DNA of 64,000 bases, taken from Herbaspirillum sp. LeCh32-8 (GTDB taxonomy: Bacteria > Pseudomonadota > Gammaproteobacteria > Burkholderiales > Burkholderiaceae_D). A model generated the notes under the pieces. It saw nothing but the letters and a program-made list of their open reading frames with translations. It did no database searches and was not told the origin of the DNA. How positions within the stretch are numbered: position 1 is the first letter of the stretch; every line of letters begins with the position of its first letter. The stretch lies in assembly GCF_017814915.1 (NCBI RefSeq), contig NZ_JAGIPZ010000002.1, positions 465,084 through 529,083 on the forward strand, read 5' to 3'. This document shows, one piece after another, positions 63,601 through 64,000 of this stretch. A program made the translations under genes and the position numbers.

Positions 63601-64000
63601 GTCGAGGTTGGCGATCTTCTGTTCTTGCAGGTCGAGCGCGACATCGGCCTTGGCCGAGATCAGCGGCAGCAGCTGCTGATCGATGCTGCCGGGCTTGGCG
63701 TTGTCGATGGCGATCTTGCCGGCCACCTTCAGCGCATCGCCGGCGCCACCCGCTTGCTGCGGCCTAAGATCGGCGCGCAGGCGCAGGTCGGCTTGCGGCG
63801 CGCCGGCGCTGAAGGCTTGCGGATTGATGTGCTGCAGATCGACCCTGGCGCTTTTCAGCGGCACCGGCGCGAACGGCGTGGCCTGGATGTCGGCGGTGCC
63901 GTTGAGCTTGTCGCCGCTGGCTTTCAAGGCCACGCCCAGCTCATGCAGCGAGCCCGAGAGCTGGGCTGCCAGCTGGTATTTCTCCTGCAGGCTGGCGTTC
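60649..64000 (-). CDS. tamB: Translocation and assembly module protein TamB, 3' part
   Basis: The reading frame enters from beyond base 64000 and ends at 60649, giving about 1116 residues of the C-terminal part. It is made of repeating beta-taco segments (AsmA/DUF490-type) and ends in the conserved TamB C-terminal domain (GTYEAFGTKLNIERGIINFQGPIANPNINILAMRR, in pieces, then YEQSLQGAASVAKATWQISRRWSVVARAG). With TamA it moves lipids or outer membrane proteins between membranes. The in-frame ATG at 63933 is not the start; the frame continues to the window edge. Confidence 0.93.
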   Translation of the reverse strand, partial: NASLQEKYQLAAQLSGSLHELGVALKASGDKLNGTADIQATPFAPVPLKSARVDLQHINPQAFSAGAPQADLRLRADLRPQQAGGAGDALKVAGKIAIDNAKPGSIDQQLLPLISAKADVALDLQEQKIANLDIRLPKNARIEGGGTFRPGSDDAGKKEDMGGKFALRIAGLDLSQIHRQLKPTQLAGPLELTLAPGAQQIKLALDDRDLTLRLDSTIKPDQVELAQARLTAGKSRLEATGTLKTVEAMDYAIKGKLVDFDPTAVLQAVTPAPAQGHRNANAAAAPAKPVQARINMDFDAAGNISPELRLKLAFAVHDSSYGELPMGGKGNISLAGKRLLPSKANLQIAGNTVDLDGSFGAAADRLNLKIDAPQLQRLGYGLSGLLQLDGQLTGTQQRPNLRASYRAEQLAFGPHKLRHLAGDADLRTNLAAGVASPDNRLSLTLEGDGYSGPQAALDKLSLNLSGTWADHTLDLQTKGKLLDHPLDLAFGAHGKVTEKTKGNYGWAGTIAKLENKGFPRIAMDRPLTLDVAADAVEAGSTRIAIDRMAVDLKHLSYQQGRIASAGQANALDIGRILQIVQEFTGTPPPLKTDLVLDADWDFSLAESASGHLQVQRKSGDMRVTTSNGEAALGLSELRLRGDFQGQQMRVNGRVNAGRIGTLDLGGDIGLQRIDRLLTLADGSPLNLKARLDVPEVKRVGDLIGPQVSLNGKLGAELSAAGTLGQPKLSGAINGDNLAVTQFDQGIQLKDGIVRIVMDNNVIDLRQIEFHGGRGTLKAGGKVQLDAENPDLNATITAERLELFASPDRQLMLSGQGTIANVKEQLRVDGKFRVDKALFDLPKSSAPKLGDDVVVIRRDGKAKVGANASSKEKLQAATEKPAGKFAPVIALAVDLGNDFRFRGSGADLRLTGDMMVRSEPLSPLRATGTIHVADGTYEAFGTKLNIERGIINFQGPIANPNINILAMRRNQDVEAGVSVTGNANQPRVQLVSEPNVPDDEKLSWMMFGHGTDSSSIGQRSASSQALALVGNMGGKRIAKDIGLDQFSIGSSESGLTDDQVVNLGKAITEKITLGYEQSLQGAASVAKATWQISRRWSVVARAGTINGLNILFNRRYD

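Overview
The window reads as one chromosomal stretch of a high-GC betaproteobacterium, most likely Oxalobacteraceae and close to Herbaspirillum. This placement is an inference. It rests on the fdsGBA-fdhD-fdsD formate dehydrogenase operon, the rpsP-rimM-trmD-rplS block, a DUF3579 gene, an MdtABC-type pump with a NodT-type outer membrane factor, and a fused pabB-pabC. No rRNA, tRNA, CRISPR array, insertion sequence or prophage was seen.

Layout. 1-6050 (+): soluble NAD-dependent formate dehydrogenase (the fdsG tail, fdsB, fdsA, fdhD, fdsD), with an inverted repeat element between fdsA and fdhD. 6086-14670 (-): an accessory island that looks lower in GC and reads as a class II microcin-type bacteriocin locus. 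In transcription order it holds a CvaA/HlyD-type adaptor, three small membrane proteins (two are paralogues), a 47-residue small ORF, a 2OG-Fe(II) oxygenase, a double-glycine-leader precursor peptide, a periplasmic DUF3857/transglutaminase-like protein, a C39-peptidase ABC exporter and an MchS3-like small protein. 14861-16984 (-): a TonB-dependent siderophore receptor behind a Fur-box-like site. 17300-24611 (+): a 2-ketogluconate (kgu-like) catabolic cluster. It has a PtxS-like LacI repressor, two matching palindromic operators, a polar-amino-acid-type ABC transporter where an MFS carrier is usual, and KguE-, KguK- and KguD-like enzymes. A 140-bp imperfect palindrome lies between the binding-protein gene and the first permease gene.

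25011-28641 (+): etfB, etfA and a long acyl-CoA dehydrogenase. 28742-29164 (-): a TM2-domain protein. 29501-31806 (+): rpsP-rimM-trmD-rplS, ending in a strong terminator. 31913-38761 (+): NUDIX CoA pyrophosphatase, CobD/CbiB-like membrane protein, DUF3579 protein, fumC, two small envelope proteins and trpS. The trpS gene follows an apparent transcription attenuator whose 16-residue leader peptide carries tandem Trp codons.

38971-51917: an OmpR/EnvZ-type two-component system (-), a divergent Spy/LTXXQ periplasmic protein, and an MdtABC-OMF RND pump operon (+). This echoes the E. coli BaeSR/Spy/MdtABC regulon. 52059-64000: pabB-pabC fusion (-), MFS and DMT transporters and CorA (+), glutamine amidotransferase, YggS and an AhpD-like protein (-), an AraC regulator (+), and the 3' part of tamB (-), which runs off the window.

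The best candidates for undescribed biology are the microcin-like island, with its unusual oxygenase, transglutaminase-like protein and altered C39 triad, and the trpS attenuator, whose leader ORF may begin at the first transcribed base.
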